Counted from the first letter of the stretch, positions 51,088-61,300 are shown. The stretch is 64,000 bases of DNA from Planosporangium flavigriseum (GCF_011947225.1 NZ_JAATVW010000001.1:547441-611440), one strand, 5' to 3'. Translations and numbers: made by a program. The notes: generated from the sequence alone by a model not told the origin.

Positions 51088-52637
51088 TCTTCACCGCCTC
51101 TTTGTGCTGTCAACGCCTCCACCGCGGCCACCACCTCAGCGGCGGACACTGTAGACAGACATGGATGGCCGGCTACGGGGCAGACGGCGGCACGGGTGTC
51201 CCGGCACGGCGCGTCGGCGTCACCCAGCCGCCGGACCGGCACGCCGTACGGATGCCACTTCTCGTACGGCACGGTCGGAGCGAAGAGGCTCACGACCGGT
51301 GTGCCGACCGCCGCGGCCAGGTGGGCCGGGCCGGTGTTGGCGACCACGACGCAGCGGGCCCGCGAAAGGACGGTCGCGAGCGCCGGCATCGTGGTACGCC
51401 CACCGAGGTCCAGGCCCACGTCGGCGGCCACGTACCGGGTCAGCTCCCGCTCGCGGTCGGCGCCCGTGACGACCACCCGGTGTCCGGCAGCGGCGAGCGC
51501 TGCCACGAATTCGCGGCAGCGCTCCGCCGGGCAGGCCCGCGCCGGTACGCTCGCGCCGGGGTGCACGACGACGTAGTCGTCCGGCAATCCGGTCACGGCC
51601 GGCAGCGGTTGTCGTAGTCGTAACCGCCCGTCGTCGCCGGCCGGAAGCGCGAACCCGGCGGCCGCGGCCAGCGACCGCGCCCGCTCAACCTCGGAGATGT
51701 TCTCGTCGATACCGCGGTGGCGCACGTCGAGCAGGGATCCCGGGTAGTCCTCCGAGATGGCCGAGATGTGCGGAACGCCGGCGAGCCGCAGCAGCAGCGC
51801 GAGCGGCAGCGGAGACTGGTGGAACGAGGTGAAGATGACCGCCTGGTCGAACTGCCGGGCTTCGAGGTCCTTGACGAGCGCATCGATCTCGGAGCTGTCG
51901 ACGGGCGGTGGCTGCGGATCGATCCAGGGCACCCGCCACTCGATCAGCTCGTCGACGCCGGGAAGCAAACGGGCCGCGTCGAGTCCGCGCGGCCCGCACA
52001 GCAGTGTCGTATGCGCTGCTCGGGCCGCTACCGCCCGGATGGCTGGTCCGGTGAGGAGCACATCTCCGGCGGAGTCGCAGCGGGCGACGAGAACCTTGGG
52101 CCGCCCGGGAGACGCCGCGAGGATCCAGTCGGCGGCGGCGGCGAGATCGGTCGCCACGACCGGAGCCGCGGCGACCTCTTCGGCCCGGGTGACGGGCGTC
52201 GGTACCAGGACCGCGGCGGCGCCGGCGGCGAGCCCCGCCGTCGCGTCGGCGCCAATGTCGCCGATCATGACACAGCGCTCGACCGGTACGCCGAGCGCTT
52301 CCGCGGCGGCATGGATCATGCCGGGAGCCGGTTTACGGCAGTCGCAGGCGTCGTCGGGGCCGTGCGGGCAGTAGTGCCACGCGTCGAACGGGCCGAGCAG
52401 TTCCTCGATGCGCTCGTTGACCCGCCGCACCTGCTCGTGCGACAGCAGCCCGCGCGCGATTCCGGACTGGTTGCTGACCACGGCCAACCGCAGGCCGGCA
52501 GCCCGGAGCCGATCGAGCGCCTCCTTGGCGCCGGGTACCGGCCGGACCTCCGCCGGATTACCGTTGTAGGGCACGTCCGCCACGAGCGTGCCGTCCCGGT
52601 CGAGGAGCGCTGCGGCGAAGCCTTGGCTCTGCAACAC
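51084..52637 (-). CDS. Fusion of HAD-IIIA heptose bisphosphate phosphatase (GmhB-like) and GT9
   Basis: A protein of about 517 residues with two enzymes in one chain. Residues 1-165 are a GmhB-type HAD-IIIA phosphatase: LLDRDGTLVADVPYNGNP, VVSNQSGIARG and the zinc-binding loop CPHGPDDACDCRKPAPGM. Residues 185-515 are a GT9 heptosyltransferase domain: VLVARCDSAGDVLLTGPAIR, VVVHPGASVPARACP and CVVVANTGPAHLAAAVGTPVVSLFAP. The GTG at 52637 is chosen since the frame upstream has no similarity. It heads the minus-strand glycan operon and overlaps the next gene by 4 nt. The fusion couples donor synthesis and transfer. Confidence 0.88.
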   Translation of the reverse strand: MLQSQGFAAALLDRDGTLVADVPYNGNPAEVRPVPGAKEALDRLRAAGLRLAVVSNQSGIARGLLSHEQVRRVNERIEELLGPFDAWHYCPHGPDDACDCRKPAPGMIHAAAEALGVPVERCVMIGDIGADATAGLAAGAAAVLVPTPVTRAEEVAAAPVVATDLAAAADWILAASPGRPKVLVARCDSAGDVLLTGPAIRAVAARAAHTTLLCGPRGLDAARLLPGVDELIEWRVPWIDPQPPPVDSSEIDALVKDLEARQFDQAVIFTSFHQSPLPLALLLRLAGVPHISAISEDYPGSLLDVRHRGIDENISEVERARSLAAAAGFALPAGDDGRLRLRQPLPAVTGLPDDYVVVHPGASVPARACPAERCREFVAALAAAGHRVVVTGADRERELTRYVAADVGLDLGGRTTMPALATVLSRARCVVVANTGPAHLAAAVGTPVVSLFAPTVPYEKWHPYGVPVRRLGDADAPCRDTRAAVCPVAGHPCLSTVSAAEVVAAVEALTAQRGGED

Positions 52638-52675
52638 CCGACCCCCGCTCCCAACCCGGTGCACACTTAACGGCT

Positions 52676-52698
52676 GGCGCGACCCCCTGGGTCGCGCC
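52676..52698 (-). promoter_or_regulatory. Hairpin in the leader of the heptose operon
   Basis: GGCGCGACCC-CCT-GGGTCGCGCC forms a perfect 10-bp stem 38 nt upstream of the first gene of the operon. It might attenuate transcription, or be a leader structure. The rest of the 293-bp divergent gap shows no clear promoter. Confidence 0.4.
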
Positions 52699-52930
52699 GA
52701 CTCCGCCTGCCTGTGCCAAAGCACTACCCGTCGCCAGGCCCAGCAAACATCAATTTCGTGGGCAGCGAGTCTTGTGGATCCAGCTGATCGATCCGGTGGC
52801 GCCGATCACCGGGACCCTGGAGCGTTCCGGCACGGATGAGGGACGATGGGTGCGCCGACGGGGCCGCCCCGTCCGGCGTGACAGCGCCAGATTGCAGACC
52901 TGAGCAGCGAGAACATGGGGGCGAGAACAG

Positions 52931-55378
52931 ATGCGGCAGCGGCCGGACGAGCCAGGATCGGCGGTCACGCCGGGGCCGGTGGACGAGGCCCACGCGCCGG
53001 AGCCTAACGAGGCGCTCGCCGCGCTCGTGACGAAACTGCGGACCGAGTTGGCGGGTGTACGCACAGCGATGCGCAACCGGGCGGTCATCGAGCAGGCCAA
53101 GGGAGTCCTTGTCGAGCGGCTCGGTGTCACTCCCGACGCAGCCTTCGACCACCTGCTCCAACTCTCCCAGCGCGCGAACATCAAACTCGTCGAGGTCGCC
53201 GCATCGGTCGTCGGCGCCACCGCTCCCGACCCGCAGGCCGCGCCGGTGACCACCGCGCCGGCCCGGCAACCCGGTGGGGCCTCGAAGATCCGGCGGCCCG
53301 GACCCGGCGCGTCCGCGCCGGGGAAGAACCGACCGCCCGCGCACGAGGCGCTGCAGGCGCGGCATCAGCTCATCAGCTCGCGAATCGCCGCGTCTGGATC
53401 CTTCGATGAGGCGGCCGAGGCGATCGGTACCGCCGCCGCGAGCTGGCCCGGGCCGGCCACGGTCCTGATCACCCTGGTCGAGCCGGCCGGGGCGCACCGG
53501 CTCGCCGGCGCGTACGGGATGAGCGCCCACGCGCGCCGGGCCTGGCAGCAGGTGCCGCCGCAGGTAGCTGTCCCGATTACGCGGGCCGCGCGGGACCGCA
53601 CGGCGCTGCTGGTCACCGACTCGCAGGAGATCGCGGACCAGTTCCCGGACCTGGCGGATCAGGGCCTCGACGCGCAGGCCGTCTTCGCGGCGCCGCTGCT
53701 CGACGGTGACCGCGTGATCGGCACCCTGGGCCTGTCGTGGGAGCGGCGGGTCGACCTCGACGCCGACACCAACCGCTACCTGTCCGCGCTGGCCGAGCCG
53801 GTCGCTCGCAAGGCCGCTGAGCTGGCCGCCCGGGCGACGGCCTCCCCCGCCGGCACGGACGAGGACTCGGCGACCTGGCTGCCGATCGTGCTGGAGACCC
53901 TCGTCCACCCGGCCGCGGTGCTCGCGCCGGTGTGGGCGGACGGGCAGGTGGTCGACTTCCGGATCGAGCACGCCAACACGGCCGCGGCCGAGCTGATCTC
54001 TCCGGCCCGCGCCGGGCAGGACGCCACACTACTCACGGCGTATCCCCGGGTCGGCAGTGAGCTGCTCCTGCCCGGCTTGGTGGGGGTGCTGCACTCGGGT
54101 GGCCCACGGCGGCTGGGTCCGGCCCGGTTGAGCCCGACGGCCGGCGCCGACCCGGCGATCAGCCAGGTCATGACCGCGGACGCGAGCCGGGTCTGGGACC
54201 GGGCGGTGATGGTCTGGCGGGTACACGACGAGTCCGAGCTGATCCACTCACAGCTGCTCGACGCCGAACGGATCGCCCGGATCGGCTCGTTCCGCTGGGA
54301 GCTGGAGCGCGCCGAACCGCACTGCTCGCCGCAGCTGTACCGGATGTACTTCGGCGACGGGCAGCGGCACCCGGTCCGGGTCGGCGAGCTGGCCGGCTGC
54401 GTACACTCCGACGACCTGCCGGCCCTCCAGGACGCCGTGAAGCGCACGCTGGTCGGCGGCGAGCAGCTGAGCTGGGAGGTCCGGGGCGCCGGCCGGCTCG
54501 CCGGACACCGGCTGCACATCGTCGCCCAGCCGGAGCTCGACGGGGCGGGCATCGTCACCGCGATCCGGGGCACCGTCCAGGACGTCACAAACCAGCGCGT
54601 CATGGAGAGCCGGCTCCGCCGGGCCGAGGTGGCGCTGACCACGCAGCGTCGCCGGGTGGACGCCGAGCTGGAGGCGGCGCAGGCCCTGCAGCGGACGCTG
54701 CTGCCCAGCGAACCCGAACTGGGCGCCACCGAGGGGCTGTGGGTCACCGGCCGGTGCCGCAACTCCGCCGACCCCGGACGCGTCGACGGCGACTGGTACG
54801 ACGCGTGCGCGCTGCCCGGCGGCGCCAGCCTGCTCGTGGTGGGTGACGTGGCCGGCAGCGGCCTCGCGGCCATGACCACGGCGGCCCGGCTGCGGTACGC
54901 CGTCCGCGCCTACGCCGCGCTGGACATGTCGCCGGGCGAGATCCTCTCCGCGGTCAACACCATGCTGTGCGTCCTGGAGCCGGAGCGGACGGCGACCCTG
55001 GTCGTCGCCCGCTACGAGGCGCAGGACCATCAGCTGCGCTGGGCCTCGGCCGGGCAGGCGGCCCCCGTGCGCTACCGCGGGGACGGCCGGGCCGAGCTGC
55101 TGCCGGGCCCGCTCGGGCTACCGGTGGGCGTAGTGGCACAGGTGACGTACTCCGACACCGCGCTCGAACTGGCTTCGGGTGACCGCTTGCTGCTGTACAC
55201 GGACAGTCTCGTCGGTACGCGCGGCACCGACCTCGTCAGCGCTCTCGACGTCCTGCTCGGCGCGGGTGCGCACGTGGGGAGCGACGACGTCGAGGCGGTC
55301 GTGTCACACGTGGTCGAATCGCTGCAGATGGGCCGGGACGCCGACATGGGAGCGATGCTGGTACGGGTGACCAACTAA
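52931..55378 (+). CDS. ANTAR-GAF-PAS-PP2C (SpoIIE-type) signalling phosphatase
   Basis: An 815-residue cytoplasmic signalling protein. Residues 35-95 are an ANTAR RNA-binding domain (AMRNRAVIEQAKGVLVERLG, AFDHLLQLSQRANIKLVEVA). After a Pro/Gly linker come a GAF-type sensor (about 135-300), a degenerate PAS region (305-430) and a PAS domain (about 440-560: IARIGSFRWELE, GTVQDVTNQRVMESRLRRAE). The C-terminus (about 575-812) is a PPM serine phosphatase of the SpoIIE/RsbU class with DGDWYDACALPGG, VVGDVAGSG and GDRLLLYTDSLV. Such phosphatases act on anti-anti-sigma proteins and would free SigB/F-type factors, like the one at 43372. The ATG at 52931 follows GGGGCGAGAACAG. An ANTAR domain at the N-terminus of a phosphatase is unusual. 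Confidence 0.88.
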   Translation: MRQRPDEPGSAVTPGPVDEAHAPEPNEALAALVTKLRTELAGVRTAMRNRAVIEQAKGVLVERLGVTPDAAFDHLLQLSQRANIKLVEVAASVVGATAPDPQAAPVTTAPARQPGGASKIRRPGPGASAPGKNRPPAHEALQARHQLISSRIAASGSFDEAAEAIGTAAASWPGPATVLITLVEPAGAHRLAGAYGMSAHARRAWQQVPPQVAVPITRAARDRTALLVTDSQEIADQFPDLADQGLDAQAVFAAPLLDGDRVIGTLGLSWERRVDLDADTNRYLSALAEPVARKAAELAARATASPAGTDEDSATWLPIVLETLVHPAAVLAPVWADGQVVDFRIEHANTAAAELISPARAGQDATLLTAYPRVGSELLLPGLVGVLHSGGPRRLGPARLSPTAGADPAISQVMTADASRVWDRAVMVWRVHDESELIHSQLLDAERIARIGSFRWELERAEPHCSPQLYRMYFGDGQRHPVRVGELAGCVHSDDLPALQDAVKRTLVGGEQLSWEVRGAGRLAGHRLHIVAQPELDGAGIVTAIRGTVQDVTNQRVMESRLRRAEVALTTQRRRVDAELEAAQALQRTLLPSEPELGATEGLWVTGRCRNSADPGRVDGDWYDACALPGGASLLVVGDVAGSGLAAMTTAARLRYAVRAYAALDMSPGEILSAVNTMLCVLEPERTATLVVARYEAQDHQLRWASAGQAAPVRYRGDGRAELLPGPLGLPVGVVAQVTYSDTALELASGDRLLLYTDSLVGTRGTDLVSALDVLLGAGAHVGSDDVEAVVSHVVESLQMGRDADMGAMLVRVTN

Positions 55379-55573
55379 CGGGCCAGCACCAGGATCAGCG
55401 GCCTGGGCCGGCGGCCCGGACGAGAGTGTCGAGCTGTTCCGCAATCTCGACGGCACGTTCTACGGGCGACATCATCACCACGATCAGCCGGCTCGTCAGT
55501 GGCTGAAACGCCGACAGCCGGGGTGCGGATTGGCAGCCGGTTGGTTGCGAATCGTTGCCTTTTCTTGTGGCGT

Positions 55574-55597
55574 CTCCGAAGGTAATTACCTTCGGAG
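55574..55597. promoter_or_regulatory. Perfect 24-bp palindrome over a ribosome site
   Basis: CTCCGAAGGTAA / TTACCTTCGGAG is an uninterrupted, perfect 24-bp palindrome that ends 1 nt before the ATG at 55599, and its last bases GGAG are the only ribosome site. It is either an operator, or an RNA hairpin that hides the ribosome site. Confidence 0.65.
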
Positions 55598-55598
55598 C

Positions 55599-55889
55599 AT
55601 GAACAAGAAAGTTCCGGCGGTCTCTATGGACCGCATCTCGCTCTCACCGTACGAGGCACAGGTCGCAGCGCGCCTGCAGTACGTGGTCGCACAGTTGGCG
55701 ACCAGCCACGCCGGCGCCAAGGAAGAGGACGTGGCGCGGATTCTGGCAGAGCGCCTGCGCGGGCTGGGCGTCAGTCCCAATCCCCGCGAGGTGCACCTGA
55801 TCGCCCAGTCGATCGCGCAGATGCCGCAGGTACCGAAGACTGACCGACCTGCCGGTCGGCGCGTACGGTCGTCGGATGTCCATCCGTGA
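55599..55889 (+). CDS. Small hypothetical protein upstream of RNase Z
   Basis: A 96-residue protein that I do not recognise. It has a predominantly helical core ([50 protein letters not shown]) that could be a small all-alpha DNA-binding or adaptor fold. The ATG at 55599 directly follows a perfect palindrome with the ribosome site. The 3' end overlaps the rnz start by 14 nt, so the two genes are coupled. The palindrome suggests that its expression, and perhaps that of rnz, is controlled, possibly by itself. Confidence 0.65.
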   Translation: MNKKVPAVSMDRISLSPYEAQVAARLQYVVAQLATSHAGAKEEDVARILAERLRGLGVSPNPREVHLIAQSIAQMPQVPKTDRPAGRRVRSSDVHP

Positions 55890-56781
55890 GCTGATCGTCC
55901 TCGGCACCGGCAGCCAGGTACCGACCCGGACCCGCAACCACAACGGGTACCTGCTGCGCTGGGACACCGAAGGGCTGCTGTTCGACCCCGGCGAGGGTAC
56001 GCAGCGGCAGATGCTCTTCGCCGGCGTCTCCACCAGTTCGATCACCCGGATCTGCCTGACCCACTTCCACGGCGACCACTGCCTGGGGGTTCCGGGCGTG
56101 GTGCAGCGGCTCTCCCTGGACCGGGTGCCGCGCCCCGTCCACGCCCACTATCCGGCCTCCGGACGCGACTACTTCACCCGCCTGCGCCGCGCCAGCATCT
56201 TCCACGAGACTGCCGACCTGCGCGAGGAGCCTGTGACGGGCGCGGAGGCGCTCCTACCGCTCGGCCCGGTCGGACACCTGGAGGCCCGCCGCCTGGATCA
56301 TCCGGTCGAGGCGTACGGGTACCGCCTGGTGGAGCCGGACGGTCGCCGGCTGTTGCCGGACCGGCTGGCGGCGGCCGGCATCAGCGGACCCCGGGTCGGC
56401 GAACTGCAACGCAGCGGCCGGCTGGACGGCGTCGATCTTGCCGATGTCAGCGAGGTACGCCGCGGGCAGCGGTTCGCGTTCGTCATGGACACCCGGCTCT
56501 GCGACGCCGTCTACGCGCTCGCCGAAGAGGTGGACCTGCTCGTCATCGAGTCGACGTTCCTGCACTCCGACGCGGCGCTCGCCGCGGACTACGGTCACCT
56601 CACCGCGAAGCAGGCCGCGCGGGTGGCGGCCGAGTCAGGCGTACGCCGTCTGGTGCTCACGCACTTCTCGCAGCGCTACACCGACCCGGACCGGTTCGCC
56701 GAGGAGGCGGCCGAGGAGTTCGCCGGCGACGTCATCGTCGCGTCGGACCTGGCCCGGATACCCGTACCGCCGCGCCGGTAG
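55876..56781 (+). CDS. rnz: Ribonuclease Z
   Basis: A 301-residue MBL-fold endonuclease that trims the 3' ends of tRNA precursors. The N-terminus has [25 protein letters not shown], the metal site [13 protein letters not shown], and later [32 protein letters not shown] and VLTHFSQRY with the remaining metal ligands. The flexible exosite arm (about 150-200, [21 protein letters not shown]) is reduced. The start overlaps the preceding small gene by 14 nt. Its 3' end overlaps the convergent CPBP gene by about 106 nt. Confidence 0.92.
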   Translation: MSIRELIVLGTGSQVPTRTRNHNGYLLRWDTEGLLFDPGEGTQRQMLFAGVSTSSITRICLTHFHGDHCLGVPGVVQRLSLDRVPRPVHAHYPASGRDYFTRLRRASIFHETADLREEPVTGAEALLPLGPVGHLEARRLDHPVEAYGYRLVEPDGRRLLPDRLAAAGISGPRVGELQRSGRLDGVDLADVSEVRRGQRFAFVMDTRLCDAVYALAEEVDLLVIESTFLHSDAALAADYGHLTAKQAARVAAESGVRRLVLTHFSQRYTDPDRFAEEAAEEFAGDVIVASDLARIPVPPRR

Positions 56782-57692
56782 CCCCGGGCTGCGGGCTCCG
56801 GGACGACCGCCGCGACGCCGCGACGGTCGGCCAGGCGGCTGATCACGGCCGCGTACAGCGCCACCGTCGCCACATCGACCAGCGTCATCCGCCACGACCC
56901 GTCGGCGGCGGTCTCGGTGCTCGCGAGGTTTCCGGTCGCCGCCTGCCAGATCATCGCGACCAGGTTGGTGGCGAGATGGATGGCGATCGCGGCTTCCAGA
57001 CCGCCGGTGCGTACGGCCAACCAGCCGGTGATCAGCGCGAACGCGACAAGATCGAGGAAGCCCCAGACCGTACCCAGGCCGTGGACTCCGGCGAACAGCA
57101 GGGCCGACCCGACCAGGGCGATCCACGGCCCCCGGCCGAGCCCGCTCAAGCCCTGGAGCAGCCAGCCGCGGAAGAGGTACTCCTCCCCCGCGACCTGCAG
57201 CGGCACCAGGGCCAGCAGCACCGGCACGGCGACGAGGAAGCCGGGCCAGCCCACCCGCCCGAGCTCGGTGGCGTCGCGTTCCATCATCGTCTCGGCACCG
57301 ACGTAGCAGAGCTGGGCCGCGATCGCGACGAGCAGGCAGACAGCTAACCAGGGCAGGCGTAATCGGCCGCAGACGGACGCGAGCGTACCGGCGGGGCGTC
57401 GCTGCCCGGCGCGCGCCGCCACGGCCAGGGCGGGGATGACCGCGCCGACCACGAGCAACTGCCAGGCGCTGTCGCCGAGGTCGCCGAAGGTCGGCAACTG
57501 GAAGCGACCGGCGGGGCGGCCGGTAGCGATCCCGGTCACCACCACGGCGCAGACGACGACGAGCCCGGCGACGACAGCCAGAAACCCGCCGGCGACGGTG
57601 ATGGCCAGGGAGCGCCACCACGGCCGCGACGAGTCGACAGCGAGAAGGTGGTACGGGGTGCCCGGCACGGGCGGGGGGATCACGGCCAGCAA
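56676..57692 (-). CDS. CPBP family intramembrane metalloprotease
   Basis: A 338-residue membrane protein with about eight hydrophobic segments and the CPBP/Abi motifs: [13 protein letters not shown] (motif 1, Glu-Glu and Arg), [16 protein letters not shown] (motif 2) and [11 protein letters not shown] (motif 3). Such proteins are prenyl-protease-like enzymes involved in processing or self-immunity in bacteria. The C-terminal 55 residues are hydrophilic ([20 protein letters not shown] and onward) and read through the opposite strand of the rnz 3' end; this is an unusual 106-nt convergent overlap. A TTG at 57692 or the GTG at 57683 could be the start. Confidence 0.85.
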   Translation of the reverse strand: MLAVIPPPVPGTPYHLLAVDSSRPWWRSLAITVAGGFLAVVAGLVVVCAVVVTGIATGRPAGRFQLPTFGDLGDSAWQLLVVGAVIPALAVAARAGQRRPAGTLASVCGRLRLPWLAVCLLVAIAAQLCYVGAETMMERDATELGRVGWPGFLVAVPVLLALVPLQVAGEEYLFRGWLLQGLSGLGRGPWIALVGSALLFAGVHGLGTVWGFLDLVAFALITGWLAVRTGGLEAAIAIHLATNLVAMIWQAATGNLASTETAADGSWRMTLVDVATVALYAAVISRLADRRGVAAVVPEPAARGYRRGGTGIRARSDATMTSPANSSAASSANRSGSV

Positions 57693-57710
57693 CGGTACCC
57701 CGGCCGGCGC

Positions 57711-58214
57711 CTATTCGTGCTCTTCGATGTACTTCTGCGGGTCCTTGTCCTGGATCTTGAGGCCCATCGCGCAGGGGTGCTCGCCGTAGAAGACGAGCCA
57801 CTTGCGGGCCAGCTCCGCGCGCAGTTCGACGCTGGCGTGCTTACGGAAGTCGGGCAGCGCCTCGTCCTCCTCCTCGGCGAGGTGCTCGCTGTTCTCGGTG
57901 CGGGCCGCCCACACCGCCTTCCACCACTCGTCGCTGCCGACCCGGTGTCGCCGGGACTCGACGATCGCGTCGCGGATCTTGTTGTGGTCGCGGATCGCGT
58001 CCTCGGTCTCCTCTTCGGCCTCGCCGGGCTCGCCGCGCTTCAACAGATGCGGGTAGAGGATCTCCTCCTCCGCCTCGGCGTGGATCTCCAGGTGCGTCCC
58101 CAGCTGGTTCCAGATCGCCGCCAACTCCCGGTCGTCCTTGGCGTCGTCGAGCCGGGCGAAACCGCGACGGAACGCATGGTGGTCATCGAGAATGAGCGCA
58201 GTGATGTCATCCAT
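57711..58214 (-). CDS. Hemerythrin HHE domain protein
   Basis: A 167-residue soluble helical protein with a hemerythrin-like HHE domain. Potential iron ligands appear in LILDDHHAFRRGF, GTHLEIHAEAEEEILYPHL, IRDHNKIRDAI and NSEHLAEEEDEALPDF, giving the His/Glu pattern of a di-iron four-helix bundle. Roles in such proteins include oxygen, NO or peroxide sensing and iron-sulfur protection. A C-terminal YGEHPCAMGLK stretch with a Cys is typical of this actinobacterial subgroup. It lies 18 nt upstream of the CPBP gene on the same strand, perhaps as an operon. Confidence 0.88.
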   Translation of the reverse strand: MDDITALILDDHHAFRRGFARLDDAKDDRELAAIWNQLGTHLEIHAEAEEEILYPHLLKRGEPGEAEEETEDAIRDHNKIRDAIVESRRHRVGSDEWWKAVWAARTENSEHLAEEEDEALPDFRKHASVELRAELARKWLVFYGEHPCAMGLKIQDKDPQKYIEEHE

Positions 58215-58362
58215 GGTCGGTACCTACCACTGACGGCCGGTTTCTATTCATCGCCGCCATCGGCCGGCCGCCGACCCCGCGCAACGCGCCCCCGGCCCCC
58301 GCGAGCACGCACCACCCGCCGCGACCACCAAGGGGTGGTCGGGGAGTGGTCGAGGCGGGGGA

Positions 58363-61300
58363 TCACGCGGCGGACGGGACGAGGTCCAGCGCCTGGTCGA
58401 TGATCAGGGCGATCGGCGCCGCTCGACCGTCCGCCCACGCCGACGTGAACGCCGCGTCGCTCAGCTCTGCCCGTACCGCATCGCGGGCCGACTCCCGGGC
58501 ACCGTCCGCCGGCGCGGGCAGGTGGTGCCGTTCGCGTATGCCGTCGGCGGCGCCGAGAAGCTGAGCCGCGAGCCGGGGATCACGGTCGGCCATCACCCCG
58601 GCGACGCTGTCGAGGGACGCGGCGAGGTCCTCCCAGTCGCCGATCTCGTGGCGGCGGGCCAGCGCGCCGGCGAACAGCCGCAGCGCCTCGTCGGCGTCAC
58701 CCTCTACCCTGGCGACATTCCCGAGCTGGTGCAGCACCATGGCCTCGCCGAAGAGGTCACCGAGGGCGCGGCTGAGCTGCAGGCTCTCGTCCATGGCCGT
58801 ACGCGCGCCCGGCACGTCCCCCTTGGCCAGCAGGATCTCGCCGAGCCGTTCGAGGCAGAGCGCTATCCCCCGCGTGTTGCCGGCGGCCCGTTCGATCTCG
58901 AGGCACTGCCGGGCGTAGTCGCTCGCCGCGTCGATGTCACCGAGCCGAAGCGTGGCCGTGGTCAGGTTGCCGAGCGCGATGGCCATACCGGCGGGCTGGT
59001 CCAGCTCACGCCAGATGGCCAGGCTCTCCCGCAGGTGGTCCGTTGCGAGGGCGTACCGGCCAGCGGTGATGGCGGCCAGGCCGAGCGCGTTGCGCGCCTG
59101 AGCGATGATCGACGGTTCGGCGGCGGCGTCGGCGCGGCGCAGGCCTTCCGTACCCAGCCGGTACGCCCGTTCGTGGTCGCCCTGTCCGACCGCGAGCACC
59201 ACCGCGGCGTACAGCAGTTGGGCGGCGACGGCATCGGTCAGCTCGTCGGCGCCGTCGAGTACCCGGTCGAGCCAGTCGCGCCCCTCGCCGATTCGGGTGC
59301 CGGTACGCCAGTACCGCCACAGACCCAGGCACAGCCGGGCGGCGATGTCGCGGTCCCCGGTGCTGAACGCGGCCCGCAGATTCGGGTACTCGCGGTCCAG
59401 CAGACCAGCCCAGTCGGCCTGCGAAGGCCCGGTGAGGGCGACGGCCGACCGCTCGGCGAGCTCCGCGTAGTGAGTGGCGTGCCGGGCCCGGACGGCGTCG
59501 ACGGCCGGGTCGGCGGACAGCTTGGCGACCGCGTACACGCGGATCGTCTCCAGCATCCGGTAGCGGGTGCCGCCTCCGGGCTCGGATTCGGCGACGAGCA
59601 GGCTCTTCTCGGCGAGCGCAGCAAGCTGTTCCTCGGCAGCGTCGACGACCGCCAACGCCGCGTCTGCGGTCGCCCCGCCGGCGAACACCGCGAGCTGGGT
59701 GAACAGGCGCTGGCCGGCCGCGTCGAGCAGGGCGAAACTCCAGTCGATGGCACCGCGCAAAGTCTGCTGGCGCTCCGGCAGGTCGCGCGGTCCGTCACCG
59801 AGCGCGTCGAGGTGGTGGGCGAGGTCGATCAACAGCTCTTCGGGGCCGAGCCGGTCGCTACGGGCGGCCGCCAGCTCGATCGCGAGGGGCAGCCCGTCGA
59901 GGCGCCGGCACAGCGCCACGACGACCGGCAGCGTCTCCCGCGTGAGCGTGAAGTCGCCGGTGACGGCGCGGGCCCGCTGATCGAACAGGGCGACCGCCGG
60001 CCACTCAAGAAGCGCCTGCTCGACCGTGCCGGCGTAGTCCTGGTCCGGCAGGGGCAGCGGGGGTACCGGGTAGATCTGCTCGCCGTACAGCGACAGCCGC
60101 TCCCGGCTGGTGACCAGCGCGCTGACGCCGGGCGCCGTCGCCAGCAGCTCACTGACCACTCCGGACGCGTCCAGGACCTGCTCGAAGTTGTCGAGCAGGA
60201 GCAGCAGCTCCGCCTCGGCCAGGTGCTCGGAGACGCCGTCGAGCAGCGGCTCGCCCGACACCTCGGGGACCTCCAGCGCCCGGGCGAGGGCGGCGACGAC
60301 CAGATCGGCGCTAGTGGTCTCGGCGAGGGGTACGAACACCACGCCGTCCGCATAGGACTCCGCCAGCTCGCCCGCCACCGCCAGCGCGAGCCGGGTCTTG
60401 CCGATACCGCCGGGGCCGACGAGGGTGACCAGCCTGCCACCGGAGAGCAGCTCGGCGACGCGTATCCGGTCCCGCTCCCGGCCGACCAGCCGGGTCATCG
60501 GTACGGGCAGCCGCCCAGCTCGTCGCGGACGGCCGAGCATCGACGGGGAGACGGTCCACCCGCCATTGGCCGTGGCGATCAGGCCGCCGCGGCTGCGCAG
60601 CCGCTCCAGTTCGCCGACCACCCGGGCCGGCAGGCTGGCGCTGTGGCCGGCCAGCCAGTTCACGAGGGTGCGGCTGGGCTCGCCCCGCAGCGTGTTGCGC
60701 AGCCAGACCCGCAGCGCGGCCGGTGACCACGGCGCCAGTTCGGTACTGGCCAGCAGCGGCAGGCCGACGACGTTCGGTTCGACTACGGTGGTCGCGTACA
60801 CGAGCCCCAAGGACCCGGTTGAGGGCAGTAGCCGGTCGACGAGGTCGATGGCGTGCCGGCCGGTGTCCACATCGCTCACGACGAGCACCGGAGCGCCGTC
60901 GGGCATCTCGGGCTCGCCGTCCGCGGGGGCCGCGATGACGGTGAACCCGCGCAGGCGGGCGACCGTGGCGACCTCGGCGAGGAAACGGGTGTAGCCGGCG
61001 CCGGGCTCGCCGGTGACCCGGAGCGCGCCGCGCCGCTCGGTCAGCAGCCGGGTCAGGAACTCCTGGGCGTCGGCTATCGGGGCCTCGCGCTCCCATAGTC
61101 GGGAGGAGACCGTACGCACGCCGGTGTCTGCGTCGTCGGCGACCGCGCGGCCCCGACCGCGCTGCTTGGCGAGGTAGTTGCGCCGGTCGGCGCAGGAGAT
61201 CAGGGAGACGGTGTCGTCGGCGTCCTCGGGGTAGGTCGCCACTCCGAGGCTGACCGACACGCGCAGCGGCGGCCGTCCGGCGAACTCGTGGGCGCGGATC

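Noticed and set aside
55395..55472. Possible 25-residue minus-strand peptide (MSPVERAVEIAEQLDTLVRA...)
   Set aside because: Composition looks gene-like, but there is no good ribosome site or known homologue, and it may be the tail of a lost gene. Not supported enough to call.
58522..60726. Long open frame on the plus strand (734 codons)
   Set aside because: It is antisense to the GGDEF-STAND-TPR gene, which has recognisable motifs throughout; the plus-strand product has none.
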